Source: Pedobacter petrophilus (GTDB lineage: Bacteria; Bacteroidota; Bacteroidia; Sphingobacteriales; Sphingobacteriaceae). Taken from it: 64,000 bases of DNA. The notes under the pieces were generated by a model. It ran no database searches, was not told where the DNA came from, and saw only the letters and a list, made by a program, of their open reading frames with translations. The DNA is taken from positions 26,871 to 90,870 of the forward strand of contig NZ_WKKH01000018.1 of the NCBI RefSeq assembly GCF_009674725.1. Direction: 5' to 3'. Below are positions 35,617 to 44,811 of this stretch, piece after piece; the stretch's first letter is position 1, and every line of letters begins with the position of its first letter. A program made the translations under genes and the position numbers.

Positions 35617-36654
35617 ATGAAAAAATATTCTTTTTTGTTAGTATCCATGTGCTTCTTCTTTGCATGCAGCAAAAAAAACAGTCCACTAGTGTCCTCACCA
35701 CCTATTAATCCAATTGACATCAGTCCTGTACCAACTTCAGAGTTGATATTTAACTCTGGTTTTGAAAACACTACCATCATACAAACTAATGCGCAGATGG
35801 ATGAATTTAGAGGTAAAGATCTTACGTTCTCTACAAAGAATGATTGGGTAACTGATTTCGCAAACCATCCGAACGTTGGTTATGTAAGAAATTACTATGA
35901 AGAAGGTGATAGTACCCAGCGTAGGGCCAGAATTGTAGCAGAACCATTAAACCCGAGCAACAAAGTGCTTAATTATAAATTACTTACACCTCATATTGCC
36001 ATTCCGGCAAGCTCTCAGTATACGGTAAATGGAATTGTTTTCGATAAAAAAGCCAGAATACAAATGGATATTTACGGCAATACCGATTTGAAGGAAGTAT
36101 ACCAATCTGTACGCCTATTTATACCTACAGACTTTAACAAGCTTGTTAATTCTGCATACCCAGCAAGTGGAGATTGGATTACCCTATTTGAGTTTTGGAA
36201 TAATGCGCAATGGAATCCTGGGGCTACCTATCCTTTCCGTTTTGGTGTTACGCTTAGCAAAATTGCTCCTGGCACCGTTGGCTCTCCATTCTTTTTCAAA
36301 GTTGAAGCCCAGAAATTAGTAAGCGGATTTGTAACCGTATGGGAAAAATCTAACACCGGTTTTCAAGCTCCTATTGGTAAATGGATGACCATAGAGTATT
36401 ATATCAAAGATGGTAACAAAGGAAACGGACGCTTTTATTTTGCAGTTACACCAGATGGTGGCACTAAAACGGTAGTTTATGACCTTAAAGAAGATACCTG
36501 CCATCCAGATGACCCCAATCCGGACGGGCTTGGAGACATCAATCCAATTAAACTTTATACCTCTAATAACATGGTAAATCAGATGAACGCTAGAAATGGC
36601 ATCTTCCAAGTGTATTGGGATGATTTTAAGTTTTGGAAAAATAAAAGGCCATAA
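35617..36654 (+). CDS. Jelly-roll-like surface lipoprotein, paralogue C
   Basis: 345 residues with lipobox FFAC (Cys17) and a Pro/Ser-rich linker. The blocks are LIFNSGFENTT, NYYEEGDSTQRRARIVAEPLNP, KARIQMDIYGN, LKEVYQSVRLFIPTDF, WITLFEFWNNAQW, YPFRFGVTLSK, APIGKWMTIEYYIKDGNKGNGRFYFAVTPDG, NPIKLYTS and VYWDDFKFWKNKRP. Spacing and termini match paralogues A and F closely, so it is a full-length member. Last gene of the plus-strand unit; its stop is followed by a bidirectional hairpin. Tentatively a lyase-like or glycan-binding protein. Confidence 0.72.
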   Translation: MKKYSFLLVSMCFFFACSKKNSPLVSSPPINPIDISPVPTSELIFNSGFENTTIIQTNAQMDEFRGKDLTFSTKNDWVTDFANHPNVGYVRNYYEEGDSTQRRARIVAEPLNPSNKVLNYKLLTPHIAIPASSQYTVNGIVFDKKARIQMDIYGNTDLKEVYQSVRLFIPTDFNKLVNSAYPASGDWITLFEFWNNAQWNPGATYPFRFGVTLSKIAPGTVGSPFFFKVEAQKLVSGFVTVWEKSNTGFQAPIGKWMTIEYYIKDGNKGNGRFYFAVTPDGGTKTVVYDLKEDTCHPDDPNPDGLGDINPIKLYTSNNMVNQMNARNGIFQVYWDDFKFWKNKRP

Positions 36655-36705
36655 TTTTCTTCAATCGAAGAATCCGCTTCATAATAGAACAGCGATTAAA
36701 CAATA

Positions 36706-36737
36706 AAATTCCCGGCAACTTGCGCAACCGGGAATTT
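36706..36737. terminator. Bidirectional hairpin terminator between convergent jelly-roll genes
   Basis: AAATTCCCGG (36706-36715), 12-nt loop, CCGGGAATTT (36728-36737): perfect 10-bp stem with A/T-rich flanks on both sides. It lies between the stops of paralogue C (plus) and paralogue D (minus) and can serve both. Confidence 0.85.
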
Positions 36738-36763
36738 ATACCTTTCAGCCGATTTACCTACTG

Positions 36764-37903
36764 CTATGGCGTTATAGCGCCCACGCTAGGAAGTTTGTTT
36801 TCGTACATTTCCAAGTCATCCCAATATACCTGTAGAGATTTACCTGCAACTTGAAAAGGTTTAACCACAGCCTCGCTGCAGTATAATTTCATCGGGTTAA
36901 AGCCATTATAACCCGTAGGACTGGTATTATTGCGATGGATATTAGTTGCATATTTATCACACAACTTATTCCAAACACCTGTATTGGTAGCATTTACCTC
37001 ACGAACTGCGAAATAAGTTCTGCCTGTACCAGCATCACCTTCTTTAATATAAATTTCTGCTTCCAACCATTTGCCAGTTGGTATTTTATAATTGGTGTTC
37101 TGCACACTCCATATATTTAGTGGTTGTGCACCATTTACACCCATTTCATCACAGCTAACTACAAAATTAAATTTTGTTGTGCTTAAATTGTTTGGCCTAG
37201 TAATATCAATCGTTATTCTTGAGTCTTTCCCTGTGGTGGTGGGTACATGATCTCTAAATTCCCACAATAGCAACCAATCACCTGCGTTTGGCACTGGAAA
37301 AGTAGAGGCTTGAAGAAGATTGAAATCGTTTGGTAAATAAAACTTAACTTTTTGATAGTATTCCCTGATGTTTGATGATACGGCCAAATCTGCCGTTGTG
37401 GCACCAGGAGCAAGCGATTGTGAGAATAGTTCTGCAGCCACACGACCTTTATTTGTGTACCCTGCCGGTATTACAGCATTAGTAAGCCTAAAACTTAATA
37501 TGTTGTCGCTATTGTTGCTACCCACATCCTTAGCAGAATTTGGAATTATTTCGGCTCTTCGATCGGTATAAGTTCCCATTTCATAATTCATACGGAAAAG
37601 CTTGTATTTTACTGGCGTTTTTGTTTCTAAATCATAGATCCAATCACTATTCATCAAGCCTGTGGTATTACCTTTAATATCCTCTCCTTGAGCAGTTGGG
37701 TTAGCCACTATTTGTGGATAGTTAGTATTGGCAGTGCTTCCTGGCTCAAATCCAGACTGAAATATAAATTCCTCTGCTTTAGATACTGCAGGAGGTTGCG
37801 TAACAATTGGTGGTGTAACAACAATAGCCGTTTTTGTTCCTTTCTTACATGAATATACCATTGTAAGTAAAAGAATAGCAAAAAGTAAAGGTTTTTTTGT
37901 CAT
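36764..37903 (-). CDS. Jelly-roll-like surface lipoprotein, paralogue D
   Basis: The frame is open from 37996, but the lipoprotein signal MTKKPLLFAILLLTMVYSC starts at 37903, giving 379 residues. The blocks are FIFQSGFEPGSTANTNYPQ, DIKGNTTGLMNSDWIYDLE, YEMGTYTDRRAEIIP, KGRVAAELFSQSLAPGATTA, REYYQKVKFYLPNDF, WLLLWEFRDH, IPTGKWLEAEIYIKEGDAGTGRTYFAVRE, NPMKLYCSEAV and VYWDDLEMYENKLP. It belongs with paralogue E to a distinct subtype: EFRD/NH replaces EFWNN, YCS replaces YTS, and there is a longer middle loop with CDEMG. Role presumed the same as the others; catalytic residues not assigned. Confidence 0.72.
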   Translation of the reverse strand: MTKKPLLFAILLLTMVYSCKKGTKTAIVVTPPIVTQPPAVSKAEEFIFQSGFEPGSTANTNYPQIVANPTAQGEDIKGNTTGLMNSDWIYDLETKTPVKYKLFRMNYEMGTYTDRRAEIIPNSAKDVGSNNSDNILSFRLTNAVIPAGYTNKGRVAAELFSQSLAPGATTADLAVSSNIREYYQKVKFYLPNDFNLLQASTFPVPNAGDWLLLWEFRDHVPTTTGKDSRITIDITRPNNLSTTKFNFVVSCDEMGVNGAQPLNIWSVQNTNYKIPTGKWLEAEIYIKEGDAGTGRTYFAVREVNATNTGVWNKLCDKYATNIHRNNTSPTGYNGFNPMKLYCSEAVVKPFQVAGKSLQVYWDDLEMYENKLPSVGAITP

Positions 37904-38001
37904 AATATTAGATCGTAATCTATTTTTTAAGTTTACTATACCATTAATAAAAGAAAGTTTCTTTAAGCAAGTCACCTTCTTATTATTTAACACCATACAT
38001 T

Positions 38002-39174
38002 TTAAGGTGCTATAGCGCCAGGGGTAGGAAGTTTGTTTTCTTGAATTTCAAGATCATCCCAATACATTACAAATGATTTGCCAGCACTTTGAAAAGGTTG
38101 AAGAACAGGCGCACTGCAATATACCTTCATTGGATTCCATCCATTCCAGCCCTGTGGGTTTGTATTATTGTGATGAATATTGGTAGCATATTTATCGGTG
38201 AGTTTGTACCAAGTACCAGTATTATTCGCATTTACATTGCGCATTGCAAAGTAGTTTCTACCTGCACTACCTACACCCTGTTTCAGGTAAATTTCCGCTT
38301 CTAGCCATCTGCCAGAATTTATTGTATAATTGAAATTCTCATCTTTCCAAATATTTACAGGTGGCCCGCCCACACCCATTTCATCACAAGTCATAATAAA
38401 GTGAAACTTTGTTGTACTGGTATTATTGGCTCGTGTGACATATATTGCTACTCGAGAATCTTTGCCAGTAGTTGTTGGTATATGGTTTCTGAATTCCCAT
38501 AATAATAACCAATCGCCTGTATAAGGTAAAGGAAACGTGGAAGACTGTAAGAGATCAAAATCAGTTGGTAAGTAAAACTTAACCTTTTGATAATATTCCG
38601 TGACATTAGAAGCTACTGCTTTATCTGCAGTTGTAGCACCAGGTGCAAGTGATTGAGAAAATAATTCGGCTGCCACACGTCCTTTCATATAATTACCTTC
38701 GGGTATTGTAGCATTAGTAAGCCGATATCTCAATACCGTGTTGCTGTTGTTGCTGTTTACATTTTTTACAGGGTTGGTTATTATTTGCGCTTGGCGATCG
38801 GTATACGTTCCCCCTTCATAATTAATTCGGAAGAGCTTATATTTCACCGGCGTTTTGAGTTCTAAATGATAAGTCCAATCGCTTGATGTTAAGCCTAGGG
38901 TATTACCTAAAATATCCTCACCTTGGCCAGTCGGGTTTGCAGCTATTTGGGGGTAATTGGTATTACCACTGCCAGGCTCAAAACCCGACTGAAACACGAG
39001 AGAAGGGGTAGCAGCTATTTCTGTAGCATTACTACCCAAGGCAACTATTTTTGCAGATTTACTACCTTCAGAAGCTAAACTTGCCTCAGGATCTGCATTT
39101 TTTGAACAAGCACTCAATAATGCCATTGGCAATATTACAGCGTAAATTCTGCTAAAAAAGAATTTCTTTTTCAT
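38002..39174 (-). CDS. Jelly-roll-like surface lipoprotein, paralogue E
   Basis: 390 residues with lipobox LSAC (Cys23). Close tandem relative of paralogue D downstream: LVFQSGFEPGSGNTNYPQ, DILGNTLGLTSSDWTYHLELKTPVKYKLFRI, KGRVAAELFSQSLAPGATTADKA, TEYYQKVKFYLPTDF, WLLLWEFRNHIPTTTGKDSR, TCDEMG, SGRWLEAEIYLKQG, NPMKVYCS and MYWDDLEIQENKLPTPGAIAP. The two proteins differ mostly in the linker and at scattered positions, which indicates a recent duplication. The final GAIAP/GAITP extension is unique to D and E. First gene of a minus-strand pair; its leader contains AACCAATTATAAACCAAA just before the start. Confidence 0.72.
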   Translation of the reverse strand: MKKKFFFSRIYAVILPMALLSACSKNADPEASLASEGSKSAKIVALGSNATEIAATPSLVFQSGFEPGSGNTNYPQIAANPTGQGEDILGNTLGLTSSDWTYHLELKTPVKYKLFRINYEGGTYTDRQAQIITNPVKNVNSNNSNTVLRYRLTNATIPEGNYMKGRVAAELFSQSLAPGATTADKAVASNVTEYYQKVKFYLPTDFDLLQSSTFPLPYTGDWLLLWEFRNHIPTTTGKDSRVAIYVTRANNTSTTKFHFIMTCDEMGVGGPPVNIWKDENFNYTINSGRWLEAEIYLKQGVGSAGRNYFAMRNVNANNTGTWYKLTDKYATNIHHNNTNPQGWNGWNPMKVYCSAPVLQPFQSAGKSFVMYWDDLEIQENKLPTPGAIAP

Positions 39175-39427
39175 AATTTTTGGTTTATAATTGGTTAGGT
39201 TGTTATTAGTAAATTGTTATCATATTCATTCTATCCTAACTTAAATCAGAATATTGAATGAAATGTTATCAATAAAAAGCAAATGACTATTAACTTAAAA
39301 TTCATAGATTAAAAAAGACCGAAATTCTTTAATTATCAATGTTTATCTGCTTATTGATGTGTTCAAGACAATCTATTTGCATCTTTCTCTTTGCATAGTT
39401 ATATCCTGTTAATTATTAAATTTTATA

Positions 39428-41626
39428 CTATTTGCCCCAATTACCCGCCTGTGCTGCCAATTCAAATTCTATAGTAGCGCCATTTGCAATATCTTTATGC
39501 CTAATAACAGAACTGTTCCATGGCTTTCCATTTACCTTACATGATTTGATGTAGATATTTTTAGCCGATAAATTATTTGCACTTATACTTAACTTTTTTC
39601 CATTGCTTAACGTTATCACCGATTTTTTGTAAAGTGGTGCGTTCAGGTAGTAAATATCCTGACCAGCATTAGGGAATAAACCCACGGCAGACAAAATATA
39701 CCACGAAGTCATCGCCCCGGTGTCATCATTGCCGGTATAGCCGGTAGTGTCGTAATTTTTATTTAATATCCAGTGTACCCATTTAGAGGTTAGATCTGGT
39801 CGCCCAGCGTGGTTAAACGAACGCAAAGCCCAAAATGAAGGTTCATTTCCATAGTCAATAAGCTTGTTATTCATTCCATATTCAAGTCGTTTAGCATACA
39901 TTTCCTTTCCACCAACCAATTTTATCAAACGGTTTATATCATGCGGAACGAAATAGCTATAGGTCCATGATGTACCCTCATAAAATGGGTTTACCCATGA
40001 TTTCCCCCACATTTTAGCATCTTGATTGATGAATGATCCATCGGCTTTTTTAGCATCAATGAAACCTTTAAAGCCATCACTTTCTAGGTTAGGGTTCCAC
40101 AGATTTGTCCATCCCTTACTTCTTTTAATGAATTTTTCATAATCGGCGGTTTCCCCTAAACCTTTGGCTAATTGTGCTACGCAAAAATCGTTATACGCAT
40201 ATTCAAGCGTGTTAGAGTTACTGTTAAAGCATTCAGGAATCCAGCCCAATTCTTTATAGCGGCCATTGTTGGCCTTATATTCCGGATTTTGTTGATTGCG
40301 GGCAACTAAACCCTTACGTTCTTTTTCTGCATTATATTTTACCAACCCATAAACTTCTTGCCAGTTTACACCTTTAAGGCCTTTAACATAGGCATCGGCA
40401 ATTACATTGTCTACATCATTCCCACCTTGCTCTTCCTCCATTTCAATGCCAGCTACAAAGCCATCACGTACAGCACCATTATGTTTATAGCGATCTACAA
40501 AGCATTGAATGTTACCACGAACCATATCTTGATCAATTAACATGAACAAGGGGAAGGCCGAACGCCAGGTATCCCATAAGGCGTAATTATCATCCCAATA
40601 AGGAGCGTTACTTTTCCAATTTGGATTGTCGCCGGTACGATCACGGGGTTGAATCATGGTATGATACATTGCGGTATAAAAAATCTTTTTTTGTGCTTCA
40701 GAGTTGGTTTCAATTTTAATATGCTGCAGCTTGTTCTCCCAAGCAAGCATACCCGCTTTTTCCACATCTTCTATATTCCATCCTTTAATTTCATTATTGA
40801 GGTACTTTTCAGCATTTTCAAATCCCGAAAAGGAAATAGAAGCTTTCATCAAAATTTTATCATCCTGTTGAGTTTTGAAGCGGCAGAATGTTCCAACACG
40901 TTGCCCTTCATCCTTATCTAAAGACATGGCATATTCACCTTTTTTCAATGTATTGTCTTTCCATACGCCACTTTCAGAAAATGACTTGTTAAACTGTGCA
41001 ATAAAATAAAGTTTATAATAGCCATAAGCCCAACCTCCTGAACATTCTATGGATGCACGAATTTGATTTTTTTCAGGCAGTATTTCTACGTCGCATTTTC
41101 TAAACTTATAACCTAGCTTGGGTATAAAATCTGCAATGCTTTGGGTAGCATCCAAAACTATGTAAGCACTATCTGTTTTAGGGTATGTAAACTGGTATAA
41201 TGCAGCATGATGTGTGGGCGCAACGCCAGCAACAATGTTATAACGGTCTAAATTAGTTTGGTAGTAGTATGCCGTGGTAATTTCTTTTGATTTAGGAGAA
41301 TCGTGCTTATCTGGAGCTACAGCAAGTCCTACTTGAGGAGAAATCAGGAAATGGCCGTACTTTCCCCAGCCTGTACCGCTTACATGCAATTGACCAAACC
41401 CTCTGATAGGTCGATTTGGATGGTAACCATCATGATCTCCGTCTATAGTTTGCGGAGATGGGCTGATACTTGCATAAGGTAGTTGCGGACCAATGATACA
41501 ATTGCTTCCTCGAGTATCAATCACTCCTATTTTGGTGTCAATATAGTTTACCAGTTTAGTTTGTGAAAAGCTTTGAATGGATATTAACAACCCAATACCC
41601 ATAGTGCTTAACTTTTTAATCATCAT
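39428..41626 (-). CDS. GH92-family alpha-mannosidase, secreted
   Basis: 732 residues with signal peptide (GIGLLISIQSFSQ). GH92 blocks are VNYIDTKIGV near the start, GFGQLHVSGTGWGKYGHFLISPQVG, FYTAMYHTMIQPRDR, YALWDTWRSAFPLFMLIDQDMV, EMEEEQGGNDVDNVIADAYVKG, GTSWTYSYFVPHDINRLI and TGNDDTGAMTSWYILSAVGLFPNAGQD. The order and length match exo-acting, calcium-dependent alpha-mannosidases of Bacteroidota. It removes terminal alpha-mannose in the periplasm or at the surface. It is separated by 506 bp from the upstream GH127-type gene, so probably has its own promoter. Linkage specificity (1,2/1,3/1,4/1,6 or phosphorylated) not predictable. Confidence 0.93.
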   Translation of the reverse strand: MMIKKLSTMGIGLLISIQSFSQTKLVNYIDTKIGVIDTRGSNCIIGPQLPYASISPSPQTIDGDHDGYHPNRPIRGFGQLHVSGTGWGKYGHFLISPQVGLAVAPDKHDSPKSKEITTAYYYQTNLDRYNIVAGVAPTHHAALYQFTYPKTDSAYIVLDATQSIADFIPKLGYKFRKCDVEILPEKNQIRASIECSGGWAYGYYKLYFIAQFNKSFSESGVWKDNTLKKGEYAMSLDKDEGQRVGTFCRFKTQQDDKILMKASISFSGFENAEKYLNNEIKGWNIEDVEKAGMLAWENKLQHIKIETNSEAQKKIFYTAMYHTMIQPRDRTGDNPNWKSNAPYWDDNYALWDTWRSAFPLFMLIDQDMVRGNIQCFVDRYKHNGAVRDGFVAGIEMEEEQGGNDVDNVIADAYVKGLKGVNWQEVYGLVKYNAEKERKGLVARNQQNPEYKANNGRYKELGWIPECFNSNSNTLEYAYNDFCVAQLAKGLGETADYEKFIKRSKGWTNLWNPNLESDGFKGFIDAKKADGSFINQDAKMWGKSWVNPFYEGTSWTYSYFVPHDINRLIKLVGGKEMYAKRLEYGMNNKLIDYGNEPSFWALRSFNHAGRPDLTSKWVHWILNKNYDTTGYTGNDDTGAMTSWYILSAVGLFPNAGQDIYYLNAPLYKKSVITLSNGKKLSISANNLSAKNIYIKSCKVNGKPWNSSVIRHKDIANGATIEFELAAQAGNWGK

Positions 41627-42132
41627 AATTTGTAGTCAATTAATTGTTGCTTGTTATTATCTTTATATTTTTTTGAGATGGTAAAATGCTGACTGTAGCT
41701 ACGTTTAGAAATGATGGCGTTGTACGCTCAAATTCATTCTTGTAAATAAGTACATAGGGAATATTTCTATTAGCTTAGCACTTGGATAATTATGCATGAT
41801 TGATATTTGGTTACAATTACGGCTATAGTTATAGGCTATACCGATTTAATTTTTTAAGTCTATACTATTAAATAGAGACTTATTAATCTCAAATTACGGC
41901 ACTTGCTTTGAGGTAAATTTGCTGATATGGATATTTTTTTTGCTGTAATTAGTCAAAAGCCAAATTTCTTTTCACTACGGTTCTATGACATTGATGTCCT
42001 CTCTGTAATAAAGGCGCAAAATTTTAGGTAAGAAAAATCACAATAAGATTAAGAAGAATAGAATACCTGTAAACATAATACTGCCGCCAATATGACAGTA
42101 GTATTATGTTTACAGGTCATATAACTGAAATA
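41627..42132. other. AT-rich intergenic region with hairpin
   Basis: 506 bp without coding-like sequence on either strand. The only structure I see is the 16-bp inverted repeat at 42066-42116. The rest should hold the promoter of the GH92 gene, but no clear consensus elements can be pointed out. Confidence 0.5.
42066..42116 (-). terminator. 16-bp inverted repeat, probable terminator after GH127-type gene
   Basis: CCTGTAAACATAATAC (42066-42081), 19-nt loop, GTATTATGTTTACAGG (42101-42116): perfect arms. It starts 16 nt downstream of the stop of the 42133-44712 gene on the minus strand, followed by TATTCTATTCTTCTT. Long and AT-rich, so a terminator or mRNA 3'-end stabiliser. Confidence 0.6.
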
Positions 42133-44712
42133 CTATTTCATTTTACTTCTATCAGAAAGCCATGTAGTTATAGTTCCACCCGTTTGGCCTGCATCTGCAA
42201 ATGGCACTAGTATTAATTTTTGTTCTTTACCGTTCGCTGCTCCTAAGACCTCATAAGCCTGATTGCCTGCCCAATCTGCTGGCAAAACTGAACTCACCGC
42301 ATTTAACTTAATTTGTTTTCCATTTAGTAGAATATCTGCTGAAGCCTTCTGATTAAGCATGTTATCTACTACCAAAACTTGCGGGCCTCGCTGAATGGCA
42401 ATTTTTCCGGGATAACTAATGCTTCCGCTTAACACCTTGGTTGCAATGTTAAAAGTGATGTCAATCTTGTCGCCCTTCTTCCACACTCGGTCAAGCGTTG
42501 CAAAATCGGTTGAGGTAGTTTTATGTTTCTTATTATTTACCCAAACAGTAAAATCATCTGCCCAATATGGCTTACGCAATTGAACAGCAAACTGTCTGGC
42601 TATGGCAGGATTTACAACAATGCTTACCTTTCCGTTTGTAGGAAACTGGGTTTGGGTAGTAAACTCAACCGAGGTTTTTTCTTTATTATCCAAGTTAGTT
42701 TTAAAAACACCTGGCTGATATAAAAAGAAAGAAGGTGCACCTTTAATCTTTCCGTTTGCGAAAAGCGGGATCATGGCTATGCCGCGAGGCACACTAGAAG
42801 CGCAGCAGGACTGATAATCAATACAAGCTTTTTTACCCATAAGAGGTGTGTAATAGCTTACAAAACCAGTATGTGGATCTTGAGCCCCAATTAAGTGGTT
42901 ATAAACAGAACGTTCCAATTCGTTTAGGTACTCTATTTTACCTGTTAGGCAGAAGAGCTGGTAGTTTAGTTGCACCCAAGTAGTAGTAACACAGCCTTCT
43001 CCCATATTGTCTTCAGTTTCGGCAGGCAGCAAATGGTTATCCATAAAGTGTTCTTTAGAGCTAGATGTACCTGTAATGTACAAGCGATTAGCCACAATGT
43101 CTTTCCAAGCATTTAATATTGGTGTTAAATAATAGGTGTCGCCTGTAATTTTATACAGTTTTATAACACCAACTAAATTTGAAAGCATTTCGTAAGCTTT
43201 ACCATTAGCTGTTTTATCTACCCGACCCAAGGTTCCGAGCGTCGAAATTATTCGTGGCCCTTTTGGTTCATCGAAACTTTTGATAATATAATAGCAGAAA
43301 TCCAGGTATTTTTTATTCCCGGTAAAACGGTAAAGGTCTGTCATTGGATCTAAAATGCAGGTAGCTGCCATGCCAACGTGCCCACCTGCATTTAAGATAT
43401 TTTTCTGTCCCTTTGCAGTGCCGAATTTTTGGCATAGTAAATCGCCTATTTTGTCGGCAGCCTTTAATGCTGGTTTAAAACCTGAAATTTCATAATACTT
43501 CAAAAGCCCGATAAGATCGTACTTGTGTGACCAAACATCCCATCCTGTCCAATGATTATCCATGGCATAAGTACCCAGGTAGCCGTCGCTTAACTGCGCT
43601 GCGATCAATTTTTGTGCACTACGGTCTATCTGTATTTTCAAAGCAGGATCCATGGTATTTTCATAGGAGTTACAGGCAGCTTCCAAAAATTTGCCAATAT
43701 GCTCTCCTATCCATGGATGGTTGCCTGGCCGGTTAATAAATGATCCTAGTATTTTATCTTCGTCAATCCGATATAATCGCTTTTCTATATTGACCTTCAT
43801 TTTGTCGCCTAACCAGCCTGTTAGTTTCTGGTTATTTAACGCGGCCGGTTTAAACTCTTCGCCTACTTTATTTGCAATTACAGGAAACGCGACATGGTAT
43901 GGGATATTTTTATAGCCATATTCATCGTTCCATAGTCCGGTATATTGATATTCTGGCACCACTACAGCGTATTCTATTTTAAGAAATGGAGATGTAGATT
44001 TAAAAACAAAATCAACGGTATTACTGCCACTGTTCAGTTTTACCTTTTTTTCTAAAGAACTGAGTTTTACATGATCCAGATCAAAAAAATCTGCTTTTAT
44101 TATCCCATCAACAGCCTTTTCTGATTTATTTTGAACAGTACAGGTGAAGGTGATCTCCTTATTACTCACCTGTTGCTTGTTGGTTATACCTTTTGCACCA
44201 ACCGTAAAAACAAACATTTGAGCAGGCGGCGCAGCCCCAAACTCCGGCATTCCTTCTAAGGTATTATAGCTCCACCAGTGCTTCATCCGTATGGCGAATG
44301 TATTTTCTTCATCCCATTTAATTTGTGCAGGATTAACCAAATACCCTTTTCTGGTATCGCCAGATTTGGTGGTTCCTATAAGCTTGCCGTTAAAGAAAGC
44401 ATCATAGGTTTGGTCGGTCTGTCCAATAAAAAAGGCCAATGCACCTGTTTTATTGAGTTCCTTTTTAAGGCTTGATGGTATTACTACCGTTTTTCTTAGC
44501 CACACTATCGGACTTTCTTTTGGTAGTTCAGCCATTGTCCAAGACAGTTTTCCGCTAATTTCCTTCCAGGCTTTGTCATCAAAATCAGCATCCGAGTAAT
44601 TCTTTTTATCGGCAAAATTGTACTTCCATTTACCATTCAGTAACAGCCCCTGACCGTGTGCTTGTAGGATGAAAATAGAAATTACAAAAAGCAGTAGCGT
44701 ATATTTTTTCAT
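42133..44712 (-). CDS. GH127/GH146-type beta-L-arabinofuranosidase with N-terminal beta-sandwich
   Basis: 859 residues with signal peptide (FVISIFILQAHGQ). An N-terminal GH2-like sugar-binding domain (LNGKWKYNFADKKNY...FFIGQTDQTYDAFFNGKLIGTT) precedes the (alpha/alpha)6 barrel. The barrel has WIGEHIGKFLEAACNSY, DGYLGTYA, WDVWSHKYDLIGLLKYYEISG and the diagnostic metal/nucleophile cysteine set: Glu-x-Cys in DNMGEGCVTTTW (about 572) and Cys-Cys in YQSCCASSVPRGIAMIP (about 633). In GH127/GH146 enzymes a zinc-bound cysteine is the nucleophile. Activity expected on beta-L-arabinofuranose of plant glycans. The extra N-terminal domain makes it longer than minimal members. Last gene of the 50.8-42.1 kb operon. 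Confidence 0.88.
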   Translation of the reverse strand: MKKYTLLLFVISIFILQAHGQGLLLNGKWKYNFADKKNYSDADFDDKAWKEISGKLSWTMAELPKESPIVWLRKTVVIPSSLKKELNKTGALAFFIGQTDQTYDAFFNGKLIGTTKSGDTRKGYLVNPAQIKWDEENTFAIRMKHWWSYNTLEGMPEFGAAPPAQMFVFTVGAKGITNKQQVSNKEITFTCTVQNKSEKAVDGIIKADFFDLDHVKLSSLEKKVKLNSGSNTVDFVFKSTSPFLKIEYAVVVPEYQYTGLWNDEYGYKNIPYHVAFPVIANKVGEEFKPAALNNQKLTGWLGDKMKVNIEKRLYRIDEDKILGSFINRPGNHPWIGEHIGKFLEAACNSYENTMDPALKIQIDRSAQKLIAAQLSDGYLGTYAMDNHWTGWDVWSHKYDLIGLLKYYEISGFKPALKAADKIGDLLCQKFGTAKGQKNILNAGGHVGMAATCILDPMTDLYRFTGNKKYLDFCYYIIKSFDEPKGPRIISTLGTLGRVDKTANGKAYEMLSNLVGVIKLYKITGDTYYLTPILNAWKDIVANRLYITGTSSSKEHFMDNHLLPAETEDNMGEGCVTTTWVQLNYQLFCLTGKIEYLNELERSVYNHLIGAQDPHTGFVSYYTPLMGKKACIDYQSCCASSVPRGIAMIPLFANGKIKGAPSFFLYQPGVFKTNLDNKEKTSVEFTTQTQFPTNGKVSIVVNPAIARQFAVQLRKPYWADDFTVWVNNKKHKTTSTDFATLDRVWKKGDKIDITFNIATKVLSGSISYPGKIAIQRGPQVLVVDNMLNQKASADILLNGKQIKLNAVSSVLPADWAGNQAYEVLGAANGKEQKLILVPFADAGQTGGTITTWLSDRSKMK

Positions 44713-44811
44713 TTGTGAATTAAGGTTATTAGACGTAATATCTTTAACGTCTAGCTATTTATTAAATTTTGCGTTTAGCTATTGGTACTAATTTTGTTCA
44801 GCCACCTTTTT

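Noticed and set aside
37904..37996. N-terminal extension of jelly-roll D
   Set aside because: The lipoprotein signal starts at 37903; upstream codons give a basic non-signal stretch with no parallel in paralogue E.
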